The notes below the pieces were generated by a model. The model was not told where the DNA came from and did not search any database. It saw only the letters and a program-made list of their open reading frames with translations. Both the position numbers and the translations under genes were made by a program. This document shows positions 10,565 to 22,262 of a stretch of DNA of 64,000 nucleotides, in pieces (within the stretch, counting starts at the first letter, position 1; every line of letters starts with the position of its first letter). The stretch is from Symsagittifera roscoffensis (Eukaryota; Xenacoelomorpha; Acoela; Convolutidae): the NCBI RefSeq assembly GCF_963678635.1, contig NC_087063.1, positions 83,747,574 to 83,811,573 of the forward strand. The letters run 5' to 3'.

Positions 10565-11187
10565 TGACCCCCTTCATCCTATCAATGACAATTTGTCAAC
10601 ACAAAAAAGGAACAGTTGGCTGAACTTTGAGTGCCTCTATCAAATCTCAAATACGATAATCTCTTCAACTACAACACAACCCCTTTCACCCTCTATTCTA
10701 TCAAACCATCACATCAAGAAAAGTCCGAAATGTGAAAAAACTACTTGAACAAATTTCATGGACTAAAATGTAATAGAAAATTTATTCTTCTGAGAATTTT
10801 GATCACAATGAATAGCCACTTAAATTAAAATTTTTCTGCACTTAGAAATAAAAGAAAACAAAAAAATGAACTGAAGCTGAAGAAAAAGGATAAAGACAGT
10901 TAAATCAATGGAATATCCAAAACAGGTGGTTTAGTCAGATGTCTATTGTAACTTTTAAACATAGCCAGTAGAAGGATGAAAAAGAATAAAAAAAAGGAAA
11001 ACAAGAACAAATATAATTTTCAAATTTTGAATTTCGAGGAAAAAGTACATCAGGTTGAAGCTCATTCAATTTCAAAAACACTTATGACTGACTATTTTTT
11101 TTATAAATAACGCAATAGAAAAAAACTGGACCAATTGGTAAACTTTTCGTTTAGCAGAAGAATTTGAATTGAGCTCAGAATTGTAAA
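10565..11187. other. 3' flank of the repeat-protein gene
   Basis: Contains AATAAA at 10847-10852 and otherwise AT-rich DNA with no recognised feature. Confidence 0.5.
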
Positions 11188-11473
11188 TACACTAATGCAC
11201 AAAATTAGGCTCAAATTCAGGATTTTAATCAGTAAAATGCCTGTTTTCAATGTACATTGTGGACATTATTTCCTTTGAAATTCAGTAAAGTTTTTACGTT
11301 GACCGAGAGCAAATGATCAGAAGTACCAGCTATGAAAGGATCAATATTTGATTTCATTTATTCACCAATGTAATCCGGGTCTGAAAATGCCAGTTCTCCT
11401 CATCTGCAATGCCTTTCTTACTTCGCGTGAATGAGTAACAAACTTTTGAAATTTAGTTAAAATTTTCACAGTG

Positions 11474-11688
11474 TGATAAAATGTTACTTTGTTGTAGCTA
11501 ATTCTAAATTAAAACTATTAAAAAGAATATGGAATTAAGATGAATTAGTCGGTAAGTTAAAACATTAAAACAATGAGAGATCATTCTCTCCGCCGGAGAG
11601 AATGGCCAATGAAGGTCAGATCAGAGTGACCAGTTAAATAAACTAATATGTTTTGCAGTAATTGCAAAACATGATGTAAATCACAACA
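11474..11688 (-). repeat. Gypsy 3' LTR
   Basis: TGATAAAATG...CACAACA on the plus strand. It contains a perfect 23-bp palindrome-like hairpin at 11582-11604 (CATTCTCTCCG, one central base, CGGAGAGAATG), conserved in the related solo LTRs at 44154 and 52473. Confidence 0.92.
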
Positions 11689-12170
11689 TTCCCCTAAGCA
11701 GGAAAAATTTTTTAAATTACGAATAAAATAAAGCACAATGACTAACTAAGTCTGACTCCTTTCTCCCCCTTTAAGGACTAGGAAAAGAAAAATTAAGCGC
11801 CGTAAATAAGGAACTGACACTAACTGAAGCGCCTCTATGTGATTAAATTCAATAACTATAACTGAGAAATGATTATCCGGATTCCGACGGCTAAGTGCTG
11901 GGTTTAAGAGGTTAGAATGCGAAGAAGTTGTCGCCAAGTTTTATGGGTGAATCAATGATTTGCGAAACACAAACTATAGGGAAGTCGGCTTAGAGAAATT
12001 ATAAGAGCACCAGATGATGTTTTCCTTTACTGATGGTTTATCCGAAGGATTTGATAGAGTACTCAAGATTACTGAAGAACATTTTGATACCTGAAGGTTA
12101 GCACCGGTTTATAGGGTAATATGTGCTCCTTGATATGCCAATATAACAGAATTAGGGTAAAGCAAAATGT

Positions 12171-13493
12171 TTACAAAGATTTATAATCATTTAGAAAGTT
12201 TTCAAGTTCGTTATTAAAAAGTTCACTATCTAGATCAGAATGATCTCCAAAATTTTCTAATTCCATCCTCAGTGATTCGTCCGTTGATGAGGTTGACATT
12301 TGGTCTGAAGATGTTGGACTTGAGTCTAGAACAATTAACTCCGCCGGAGTTGTCTTGTTGTCGGTCTCGTGTGATTCCTCAATTTCAATCACAATAGGAT
12401 CGGTCGCCGAACCGGAGGCTTCTTGAATGTTTTCTACGGCATCAATAAAATAACGTTTGCCATAAAATTTTGGTGGGCCGACATTTCTACTAGAACGGCG
12501 GATGGTAGGAGGAATTTTACCAGATATGATAATAGGATCGGGAGGTACAGTGCACTCGTCAGTTGAGTCGTTTATCTCGTAGACCGGGAAATCTGTAACA
12601 GAGTTGTTGTCCGTTGGATTACACTCGTCTTGCAGGTCCTGTTGTTCAATGGTGTCTTTGTCCCCTCCCTGGTTCACTGTTCTCTGTTCCGCAGTACTAG
12701 GTGTTCGGCCAGCGGGTATTATGCTTATTGGGCACTCGTAAGATTGTTCCATAGGTTGTTCTTTGTTAGGGTCAATGTCGTTTTCTAAAATCTCAGATTT
12801 TTTTTCAGGATTTGTTATAGCGGAATTAGAATTACGTTCGATTGAGAGGTGAGGTGTATTTGAGTCTGAAATAAAGCGTTCTCTGGCTACGTCTCTACAA
12901 GGAAAACCGCCCGCTATCCATTCCCATTCGCTAGTATCCGAAATATCCGAAGGAATTAGCATAGATTCATCCGAAGCAAGGTAACCTGGTGTAGTTGAAG
13001 ACTTCTTTGCGTGGCGTGTTTGTCTTCTTGTAGATTTGTGCGATGACCCTGATATGAGTGTCCTAGTTAAGTTGTCGGAAGGGGTCGGATCCAACTGTCT
13101 AGTCATTTTTTTGGTTGGCTTTTTTGATCTTGGTTTCCGTGTTGGGCCTTCCTGTTTCTGACCTACTTCAACATTAGCATTAGGAAAATACGGAAATGAA
13201 ATGTTTCCTTTAAAAGGTCTGATTTTATTTGAGGTAGAAATCGGAATCGCAATGTCGGATTTTCGTATTATTTTTCCGTCGGATAACTCTACTGTCGAAG
13301 TGGATGAATTTATAATTCTTTTATTTAGTTCCTTGTAGAAACAGTCTCGGTTTATGTTACCGTTAGATTTCCGAAGGATTTTACCTTTGAATGGACTTTT
13401 GATTGGTAGTCTATTAGAGGTGATTTTCGAGGAAGAAGCATAGTCTGTGTCGTAGCCTTTTTCAGTCGGGTTCTGGTTCTTCTTGGCTATCAA
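12171..13493 (-). CDS. Gypsy C-terminal ORF (pol tail)
   Basis: About 440 codons, hydrophilic, Ser/Thr/Asp-rich, with a basic block (PRSKKPTKKMTRQ). A motif near residue 330 (RRSSRNVGPPKFYGKRYF) resembles the end of many Gypsy integrases. There is no signal peptide or membrane span, so it is not an envelope protein. It is probably the separated C-terminus of pol. Confidence 0.6.
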   Translation of the reverse strand: MIAKKNQNPTEKGYDTDYASSSKITSNRLPIKSPFKGKILRKSNGNINRDCFYKELNKRIINSSTSTVELSDGKIIRKSDIAIPISTSNKIRPFKGNISFPYFPNANVEVGQKQEGPTRKPRSKKPTKKMTRQLDPTPSDNLTRTLISGSSHKSTRRQTRHAKKSSTTPGYLASDESMLIPSDISDTSEWEWIAGGFPCRDVARERFISDSNTPHLSIERNSNSAITNPEKKSEILENDIDPNKEQPMEQSYECPISIIPAGRTPSTAEQRTVNQGGDKDTIEQQDLQDECNPTDNNSVTDFPVYEINDSTDECTVPPDPIIISGKIPPTIRRSSRNVGPPKFYGKRYFIDAVENIQEASGSATDPIVIEIEESHETDNKTTPAELIVLDSSPTSSDQMSTSSTDESLRMELENFGDHSDLDSELFNNELENFLNDYKSL

Positions 13494-13709
13494 ATCGTCC
13501 TTGTAGCCGTCCTCTAGTCTATCATCCGCATTCCACTCCTTAGCTCGTTCCTTAGACAGTATTGATTTCCCTTTGTCTAAAATTCCAAAGGAGGGTTTAC
13601 CAGAAGCTAATTGTTTCCAAATAGTATTTGGTTTTCTGTTATAGTGAATCTCGAAGGGTGAACATTTAATTTTTGATTGATAGGTAGAGCGTAAATTCCA
13701 GATGATTTT

Positions 13710-14630
13710 TTAAACGGCATTTTGCAGTGTACATTTATGATGTTCTTTTGAAATAGCCAGTAGTTTGATTTTCACAGTGTGTACTAGTTTTTCGACTAAT
13801 CCGTTGGAACGATGGTCACCTACTGTACAAAAGATTATTTTGATGTTGTTGGAATCGCAGAATAATTTAAAGTCTTGGCTTGTAAAGCAGGTAGCATGAT
13901 CAACCCTTATAGAATAAGGTATTCCGTGTAAGAATATGTAGTCTTGTAAAAATTCTATAACTGTTTTTGAAGAAGTAGATGATGTAATTTTTGCCGACGG
14001 AAAATTTTTGCAAAGTAGAATGTATTTATTTTCCCCCCAATAAGAATCCAAAGGACCAGCGAAATCTAAATTAAGTTTTTCGTTTGGTTCCGATAATGGA
14101 GGAAGTTCACTAATTTGTGAATTAGGGATAGCAGTTTTCAAATTCTTACCCACCGATGTACATTCGGAGCAATTTATTCCGTGAAAGTAAATTTGTCTAT
14201 TAATATGGGGCCACCAGATGTATTGGGCCAAATATTTCATTCCGAATTGGCCTGGATGTGTTTCGTGAAGGGTCTTCATCATCGCGTTTCGTAAAGTAAT
14301 TGGAATAACGAGTTTGCCGTCCATATAGAGTAATCCGTCGGATTCGTGTAGGTCGCGAGTAAAATGTTTGAAAAACGGAGAATCTGCATTAATCTTCTCC
14401 ACCTTATTTTGAAGTGCTTTAACAATTGGGCTTAGCATGGGATCGTCTTCAGTCAAGAGAGCTACTAATTTGGCGTTAAATAAAATATTTAAATCCAAGG
14501 GTCGATCCGGCAACTTCAAATTTTCACGGTATTTTTTAACGAGATTAGCATGATCTGGTAAGAGCTGGAAATCTAAATCTACAGAAATACCGGAAGTGGT
14601 GGGATTAATTACAATATTCTTATTATTCAT
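13710..14630 (-). pseudogene. pol: Gypsy integrase
   Basis: About 306 codons. HHCC zinc-binding region (H-X-H spacing then CSEC), followed by a D,D,E core: LNLDFAGPL, RVDHATCFT and NGLVEKLVH. Between 14631 and 14955 the frame linking RNase H to integrase is lost. The 3' part supplied the template for the inverted insertion at 15769-15856 (source 13867-13954). Confidence 0.87.
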
Positions 14631-14955
14631 ATTAACAGTATCTACAATTTTTTTACCTACAGGTGAATTAATAAAACTATGATTAAAGATTAAAAAATAA
14701 AGAAATGCGGAGTTAGAAATGGAAATAATTAATGTATTTGTATTAGAATAATCCGTTGGAATGCAATTTGAGGTACAAAATTCTGTTCTTTTATGATTAA
14801 ATGAACAAATTGGAAAAGAAGAATTAAAAAGATTTAGTACTGCTGCTATTAGGTAATTACGTAATAAAGCGTAATTGGAATTTTCCAGATTAGAACCAAT
14901 GGCTGAGCAGGTAGTTCTTATTTTCTCCGACGGATTTAATGATTTATTAATCTTG

Positions 14956-15768
14956 TTAATATTTGCTACTACGAATTCCTCGTCGTAATGTGATATTGAA
15001 AAGGCCTTTTCCGGATGGAATTCTAGAAATAAGGTCAGTGAAACCCATGTCTTTTCCTGCCATATGTTTGATTGTGAAATTAAAAGGTAATAATCTGTCT
15101 ACCCATCTTGTTAATCTACTGTGGTATGTTTTGTTTCCGTGGTTTGGTGAAAGGGCAGATAATAAAGCTTTGTGATCGGTAATTACTTCGAAATCTGATC
15201 CGTAAAGGTAGTTCTTATAATGTTCGACAGCCCATACAACCCCTAGTAGTTCGAGCTCGTTCGTAGAATATTTAGACTCGTGTGGGTTTAAAAAGCGTGA
15301 AGCAAATGAGATAATTTTCCAATCGTTCCCGTGGAGTTGTTCGAGCGAAGCTCCGAGTCCATTATGTGACGCGTCAGCTTTTACTCTAGTTTTGCGTTTT
15401 ACGTCGAAATGGGTATTCTCCGTTAGGTTTATTTTTTCTTCTTTAATTTTTTCAAAAGCTTTGGTATAGTCGTCATTCCATTGGAATATTGATTTTTTAT
15501 TTAGGAGCGGTCGGAGTGGGCTTCCTAAGGATGCTAAATTTGGGACAAATTTAATGTATTGGTTTGTAGAACCAAAAAATGAACGTAGTTCTTTCAAATT
15601 CTTTGGAATAGGTAAATCTTTTATGGCTTTCGATTTGTCGAATAACGGGGTAATTCCTGATTTAGAGATTTTGAATCCCAACCATTCTATTTCTTTTTGA
15701 AAGAATTTACATTTTGACCATTTTACAGCGAAGTTATATTCGTCGAGGGTAGATAAAATTTTTAACAC
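14956..15768 (-). pseudogene. pol: Gypsy reverse transcriptase thumb and RNase H
   Basis: Continues the polymerase after the insertion: connection region (EIEWLGFKIS, LRSFFGSTNQY), then RNase H with KADASHNGLG, STNELELLGVVWAVEHY and VITDHKALL, ending with the HMAGKDMGFTDLISR block. About 270 codons. It is out of frame with the preceding part. Confidence 0.88.
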
Positions 15769-15856
15769 AATTTTTACAAGACTACATATTCTTACACGGA
15801 ATACCTTATTCTATAAGGGTTGATCATGCTACCTGCTTTACAAGCCAAGACTTTAA
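15769..15856 (+). repeat. 88-nt inverted copy of the integrase region inserted in RT
   Basis: Exact reverse complement of 13867-13954. The 11-mer TTTAACACAAT is present at both junctions (15761-15771 and 15852-15862). Confidence 0.95.
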
Positions 15857-16428
15857 CACAATGTTCCTTTGGAAGAGATTAAAATGTCGTCTAAGTAACA
15901 GTTAGTAAATGGGATTGAACCTAACGTAGAGTCCATTACTCTTTGAAATTCGTTAGGCATATCCCCTAGGCCGTAAAAACCAGTTAAGAATTGGTAGGTA
16001 CCCGTAATATCACCGCCCACGATACTGAAGTTACATTGGTTGCTAGTAAATTTATCCAGTGCTAATTGGCTGTACGCATTTTTTAAGTCTAAGTTAGTAA
16101 ACCACACTTCTCCAACGAAATCATTAGTAATTTGTGCCGCGACATTGTCTACCAATTCGTGAATGTTTGGCATTTGAAATTTGTTCTTGTAAATCTGTTT
16201 GTGTATGAACTTGGAATCTAATGCTAACTTGATGGATTTGTCTTTTTTACAAGTAATGACTATTGGGCTAATAAATCTGTCTTCATCGCAATTTTCTAAT
16301 TTTTTAATATGTCCCTCTGCTTTTAGTCTATTGAGTTCTGTCTTTACAGCGTCCAGTAAGTGAAGGGGGACTCGTCTTCCCTTTAGTTGTATTGGTTTTA
16401 AGGATTCGTGAAAATGGGTGATTTTCAT
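15853..16428 (-). pseudogene. pol: Gypsy reverse transcriptase, fingers and palm
   Basis: About 191 codons with the conserved FTNLDLKNAYSQL block and the catalytic YLDD box near the end. The frame ends at once where the inverted insertion 15769-15856 begins, so the polymerase domain is cut off just after its active site. Confidence 0.88.
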
Positions 16429-16523
16429 CTGATTTTTAATTTTTCCGATCCGAAGGAATAAATTTTTGAATGATTTTGATATATTCAGAATTTCCCTATC
16501 TTGGTTTGTTTGGGAGATGGAAT

Positions 16524-17915
16524 TTATTGACTTAACTGTTTGTTAGTCTGAAAATGTGGGAAAAGTTTCTGAGAGACTTCTATCCCCACTTTTGGAAGGT
16601 TGTCGTTTCCTAAGATATTTCTCTCGTGTCCTTCGGTTAAGAAGAATTGGCAGTTATTGTCTGACCAACCATTTGAAAATATCGGGAGCTTCACCTTTCC
16701 AGTGATGTTTATGGCATTATCTGTGAATCCACAGTAGAGGTCTCTAGTTGTCTTATCCACCGGATAAATTTTCAAATAAGGGTCGCGTAACTTTAATTCG
16801 TGTAGTACGTTTTTCTTGAGGAAGCTCACCGGGCTAGCTGAATCCACTTGAATGTTTAAAATTACTTGGTTTTCTTTTCCGAGTCCAATGTTCAGTAATT
16901 TCTTCAATTCTTTTCCATCGTTATCAAAAATTGTAGTTACATTTAGTACAGAGTAATCGTCGTTTTTGCTTTGTCCAGATTCCGACCATGCGTTTATGAC
17001 GCCACAATATTCTCTATCCGTGTGGTCAGTATATACATCCGGAATATCCGACGGATTAAAATCTGTATTATCTACAATTTGAGTATTTACAATAATTACA
17101 TTTTTACGTCGAGATCTACAAAGTCTGGTGAAGTGCCCTTTGAATTTACAAGTAGTACAAGTCGTGTCCTTTGCTGGGCAAACTGCTAAGTGTCCTTTTG
17201 ATAATGATCCGCCACACTTCATACAGTTGTTACTTCTTTCGATGTTAATGGTTGGTTCTCTTTTGACGTTAAAATGGTTGTTTGGTTTGTGTACGGATGA
17301 TCCGTTGGATTTAAAATTGTTAGTTAACTTCAAGTGATTTAGAATTCCTTTTTCATCTATGAGTGCTACATTTAGTGCTTCGCGTGGAGGGAGGGTTTCT
17401 GTTAACAATTTCCTTTGGATGTCGTAGTTTTTCATATTATTTATGAAAATATCTCTTATCCACTCTTCTTCTCCTGCGGTTATGTCGCACTTTTTTGCCA
17501 TTTCAGCTAAAGCACCCCAAAATTGTTCGAGGGATTCTCTATCGCGTTGTTTTCTATTTAACAGTTTATGTCGTTCAAATGTGACATTTGTCTTTCTAAC
17601 GAAAGCGATCGCTAGGAATTCCCAGAATTCTTCAAAGGAAGTTTGTAAAACTTTCACCTTGGTGAATTTTTGTCCGAAGATCCTTTTTCCTTCGTTTCCC
17701 AGTGCTAGATATAAGACTGAACGTAATTTTTTGCCCGCTTCTTCTATTCGCATTCCGTTAAATTTCTTGGTTTCGGTTTTTATCGAAGCTGTTTCTTCTT
17801 CGTCGTAACGTCTTTGTTCTTGAGTATTTCTCTCCATTCTCGAGCGTCTTTGAGCATCTGTTTCACCGTCCGTCGGGTTTTCCAAATTTGGAGGTAGTGG
17901 GTGTTGTTTCTCCAA
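16524..17915 (-). pseudogene. gag: Gypsy gag and protease
   Basis: Open frame of about 463 codons. The first half is a charged gag capsid-like region. Zinc-knuckle motifs follow (CMKCGG... and CTTCKFKGHFTRLC, the latter CX2CX4HX4C). Near the end is a retropepsin-like region with DSAS in place of the usual D(S/T)G. The frame is open upstream too, and is linked to an ATG at 18081 only if the 14-base G run at 18000-18013 were one base shorter. That run is therefore either a disabling change or a sequencing error. Confidence 0.85.
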
Positions 17916-18080
17916 CGGATTGAGTAGGTTTTCTATGTCTATGTTTTCCTTAGCAATTATAGCTATTTGAAACAGATCACTCCAGTCTTCCCATGGAATG
18001 GGGGGGGGGGGGGTCTACCGTATGGTTTTGCCAAAAAGGAGGTATTCCTCTCACGTTAGATTCGTTAGTTGACTGCGCCA

Positions 18081-18295
18081 TGATAAAATGTTACTTTGTT
18101 GTAGCTAATTCTAAATTAAAACTATTAAAAAGAATATGGAATTAAGATGAATTAGTCGGTAAGTTAAAACATTAAAACAATGAGAGATCATTCTCTCCGC
18201 CGGAGAGAATGGCCAATGAAGGTCATATCAGAGTGACCAGTTAAATAAACTAATATGTTTTGCAGTAATTGCAAAACATGATGTAAATCACAACA
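18081..18295 (-). repeat. Gypsy 5' LTR
   Basis: Same as the other LTR except one base (GTCATATCAG against GTCAGATCAG). The primer-binding site follows directly on the minus strand (TGGCGCAGTCAACTAACG, 18080-18063). The first ATG overlaps the LTR edge at 18081-18079. Confidence 0.92.
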
Positions 18296-18614
18296 CAGTG
18301 ATTATTTCAATTTTCTCGAAAATGTTTTATGTTCCATGAATAATTTTTTATTCCGTTTGTTAAAGAAAGAATTCACTATTGATAAAAACTTAGTTTAGAT
18401 GCGGAAAACTGGCATTTTCAGTCCCGGACTACATTGATAAGTAATTGAAATCAAATATTGATACTTTCATAGATGGTAGATCTCATCATTTGCTCTCCGT
18501 CAATGTAAAAATTTTAATGAATTTTGAAAGAAATGTTGTTCAAAATGTACATTGAAAACAGGCGTTTTACAGAGTAAAATCCTGAATTTGCGCTTAATTT
18601 TGTCCACTAGTGTA

Positions 18615-21457
18615 TAACTAAGTGCAGTCAAAAACGCAATAATAAGTAGTTATTAGAGCATTTTAAGACTTTTCTTGAAAAGAAAACGAAAAAATCAAAA
18701 CCTATAAAAGTTAAAATCACTAGTTTTTTTTCACTTAAAAACAATTCGAGCTATTGTACTTAATATGTTTTTGCTACGTCAAAATAAAGTTTAGGACCAC
18801 AGATTGTCACAATCAAAAAGTACTTCAATTCAAAATAGTGGAACTTTATTCCGGGACGAGATTTATAATTTATGTTTCGACCGTCATGACTCAGGCCCGA
18901 TATGTTTCGAACTTCACGACCCAAGCTTGATTTATTTCGACTATTTTTGACCTAGGAAAAGCATATGGACACAGTTGAACGTGTTCCCCACCCAGAAATG
19001 AAGCACTTTATGCCAAATACTCATCAGTTAATATCAATTAAAAAAGCTCAAGATGTACAGCAGTAATTATGCACGTAAACTCACACTTTTATTTGTTCTT
19101 CTGATAATAATGCGGAAATGGCTTAAGAAAAACACTCTGCAAATGACAAAGATCTGCTTTCGTTACCCTAGAGACAATCTGAGTGGAAAACTGGAAGTCA
19201 GTTTTCGTTTGAGCTTTCAGAACATCACATAGCGGCATTATATCAAACTGATAGCGCTAGAGAACCCCAACAATATGTTTCAACAAATCAACCAATTAAA
19301 TTCGGTCAAATTTATTAGTAAATTTCTACAGTATTTTTTTGGCTAAACTAAACAGATTTTCCTTATTTGCAATTTTCACTAAGCAAAAAAATATTTGGAT
19401 CTGCTATTTGTTCAAAAGGACAAATGGAAATCATTACGGTTGTGTATGCTAATTTCCAGATATATTAAAAATCGGGGTATACATGAGCACATATTTTGGC
19501 TTAGAACCGTAAATGATGTTGCCAAATCTGAAACATGTTTTCATTTCATTTGAAATTTTTGATTTTTGGTCTAATTCCGAGCTAAAAAGGTGACCGTATA
19601 TGCTTACAATAGCTTACTTAAGCTTAATTTCAGCCGTGGTAAGTTTTTTTCAGGTAAAGGTAGTTTTTGGAGTTCTTTAGCGCAATTTTGGGAATAAAAA
19701 AACTTGAAAATTCGAAACGTTTTTTCAATTTTTTTTTCAAAATTTAGACTATATAAGGTAGCTACTTAATTGTTTCCCAGATAATGTAGGGAAAGTGTCT
19801 GTTTCCAGTTTTTTTTCAATTAAACTCAATGTCAAATCTGGCAGTCTAATGTTTTCGAAAAATAGAGTTTTTTTGTCAGGCAATACCGGCTTTTCTACCA
19901 AACTTAGTATGTAACCGTTTATACAGGAAATGTTTTTGCGCCATTTTTCTTCAATTGGGCGTATCTGCTTTTTCGGGAAAGATTTCTACAAAGTATTCCT
20001 TTGATTAAACACGTAGGTGCGATGCCACTTATTCAAGGAATTTTTCCATAGTCTAATTTTGCGGTTAAACCTTAAATCTCAGATTTGCCCCGGGTAATTT
20101 TGAAGAAGAGTAGAAAGTTTGCAACAGTTGCAAACACAGTGAAATTATCAGAAATCGGAAATGTTCCAAGAACAGAACATTTTCCTATAAACTCTAAGGA
20201 GACGTTGTTTTTGTAGGAAAAACTATTGCAACGTGTTTTTTTTATCGATCACCTAATCCTAAAATTGATTGAATTATTTTTCAGAATTTTTTTAAAAAAA
20301 AATCTTCTCGCCACTCATTCTGTCGTATGATAGAAAGATCTCAGTTTGAGATGATAGTTTCAAAAAAAATTAAAAACTTTTCAAAAATAGTAAAAAAAAA
20401 TCACAATTTTGACTCTTCCGAAAGGCCGAAACTTTATTCTAGAGAATGAAAAAATTAGGTTTTTCTTAATTTTTTATTTCGATTGAACTCTTATTATTGA
20501 TTTTAATTTGGTAGTTTTCAACAAAACCTAGGATGGAATCGCTTGTATTGGCTAAATTTTTACAAATTTTTTGACTTAAAACCTTTGTTCTCGTTAGAAA
20601 TCATAGCAAGAAAAATCAAGGTCGTAATTAAAGAATTTTCTTGTGAAAGATCGAAACAGACTTCACAAGTTTTTCAGAGGCGGTTTTAAAATTTATTTAT
20701 CAATGTTTCCATTTTGCGTAATTTATGACATCGAATTCTGCTTTCAAATACCGAAGTTTATGGTAGTTCGTCATTCTTTGTTGACTTGTAGTTTCTGACA
20801 ATTACGGTTAATGAAACGAAATTTTGTTCATCACCCAGCTACCCGAAACCGATCTACCTCAGAACCAAAACGATGCAGAATTATGGTCCACCGACCCGAA
20901 CGTGAGCAATTCCTGGTTATGACAGCTGACCCGTTTGACCTTGGAGCTCTCAACTCTTCTCTCTCTGTTGGGGGACGAATTCTTGCTAGAGTTCATTGCA
21001 AGAATTCAATTTACTTTTTTTGTTACGATAACGCAAACAAATTTTCCTTAGTAAAAATTTGAAGGTGGGGGGAAAAGAAAAATAGCCTTGGTTTTGTCTC
21101 AAGCGTTTCGGTATAGCTTTTTAGGAAGAGGGAATTTGAAACAACTTTTTATTTCCATTGAGCCCATCTCAAAGTTAGAAAGGTAGTTTTCAACAAAAAG
21201 AGAAAAATTTAAAAAAAAATGGGTCAAATATTCATAAACATCACAGGTTTTTTGAAACAGATAAGGTAAAAAAATTAGGGGATAAAAATACGAAGAAGCA
21301 TAGAAAGAGTCACGGTCTACTTTAATTTTAATTTTTATCATTTTTGTTTAGAAATCTGTAAAAAATTAAATGCGAAATTAAAGTTTTTGAGAAAAAAGAA
21401 AATTGTTACAAAACGTCTAAAAACTCACAAAAATCCAATACTTTTTTATTCTACCAG
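18615..21457. other. Receptor intron, no gene recognised
   Basis: AT-rich. It contains a TATA-bearing fragment like the tail of repeat R1 (TATAAAA at 18703-18709), three degenerate ~32-bp units around TTTCGAC near 18870-18955, and an ORF at 20811-21062 that is slightly GC-rich but has no recognisable product. Confidence 0.5.
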
Positions 21458-21465
21458 AATTTATC

Positions 21466-21682
21466 GGCTCTTTTCCAGTTTTGACTCCCCTTTCAAAATC
21501 AATTTTAAAAAGTTTATTTAACGTTGTCATAATGCAATGAAATTTAGCGTGGTGAACAAATCGACAATTCTGAACAGATTTGTTCTTCTTACTTTACAGC
21601 GTAACATCACGCATTTATCTGTAATAACACGTATAGCAAACATAAATTTCGGTATTTTGAAAGGGGGATCTGGAAAAGAGCC
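21466..21682 (+). mobile_element. GGCTCTTTTCC MITE
   Basis: 217 bp, starts GGCTCTTTTCCAG and ends CTGGAAAAGAGCC. The 8-bp flanks aatttatc are identical on both sides (21458-21465, 21683-21690). An 8-bp duplication points to the hAT or P superfamily. Confidence 0.92.
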
Positions 21683-22048
21683 AATTTATCAAACAAAAAT
21701 AGATTTTTAACTAAAAAAACTGGCATTTGTTGCTGAACTCATTTCTATTCTTTCATCCTTTTTTTTGTGAAAACTGATCAAAAAATGAATCACCAAACTT
21801 CAGGGAAAACAAGTGCTTTACTTAAAGTAAACAAAACTATCTGGAACTTGAAAAGTGAACTCAGTCGATCTTGTAAACTGGTGTATTCTTGAGAACTCTC
21901 AGATGAAAATTAGAAAAGAAGAAATTAAAACTTTTGGATGAAAATATTCGATTGAGATGCTGTAGAAAGAATTCTAGACAACAAATTTGGCTTAATTGGG
22001 AACTCGGCTCAAGAAGTTCATCTCTGCTGTCAACAGCTTACATTCTAC

Positions 22049-22262
22049 GGCTCTTTTCCAGTCCCTTCTTTCAAAATGCCGAGTTTCATGTTTGTTTTTC
22101 GTGTTATTACGGCTAAATGCGTGATGTTACGCTGTAAAGTATGAAGAACAAATCTGTTCACAGTTGTCGATTTGTTCATCACGCCAAATATCATTGCATT
22201 ATGACAACGTTAATCAAGCTTTTCAAAATTGAATTTGAAAGGGGGGAAACTGGAAAAGAGCT
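22049..22262 (-). mobile_element. GGCTCTTTTCC MITE, opposite orientation
   Basis: 214 bp. Flanks cattctac and cattctgc agree at 7 of 8 positions. The internal sequence is reversed relative to the neighbouring copies. Confidence 0.88.

Larger units (their letters stand above)
11474..18295 (-). mobile_element. Ty3/Gypsy LTR retrotransposon, complete but damaged
   Basis: 6822 bp between perfect 5-bp target duplications CAGTG (11469-11473 and 18296-18300). The LTRs are 215 bp and differ by one base by eye, so the insertion is young. Transcribed on the minus strand, it encodes in order gag with zinc knuckles, aspartic protease, reverse transcriptase, RNase H and integrase, which is the Gypsy order. 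It is damaged by a G-run length change near the gag start, an 88-nt inverted insertion in reverse transcriptase and loss of frame between RNase H and integrase. It lies in the receptor intron in the same orientation as the gene. Confidence 0.93.
11190..18612. mobile_element. Mariner-like foldback MITE split by a Gypsy element
   Basis: The two outer segments, 11190-11468 and 18301-18612, are long inverted repeats of each other. Shared segments include GCCTGTTTTCAATGTACATT, GAGAGCAAATGAT and ATCAATATTTGATTTCA. The outer ends are CACTAATGCACAAAATTA and the complement of CACTAGTGGACAAAATTA, flanked by TA on both sides, as in Tc1/mariner elements. The Gypsy element occupies the centre. No transposase is present. 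Confidence 0.75.

Noticed and set aside
9886-10623. Two further long ORFs (about 210 codons) over the repeat gene
   Set aside because: They arise because the 93-bp unit is stop-free in other frames; they lack a signal peptide and the cysteine pattern.
12171-13493. Envelope gene for the Gypsy element
   Set aside because: No signal peptide, cysteine pattern or membrane span; the composition and C-terminal motif fit a pol tail.
20811-21062. Small protein gene
   Set aside because: An 83-codon ORF slightly richer in GC than its surroundings, but with no recognisable domain and no splice or promoter support.
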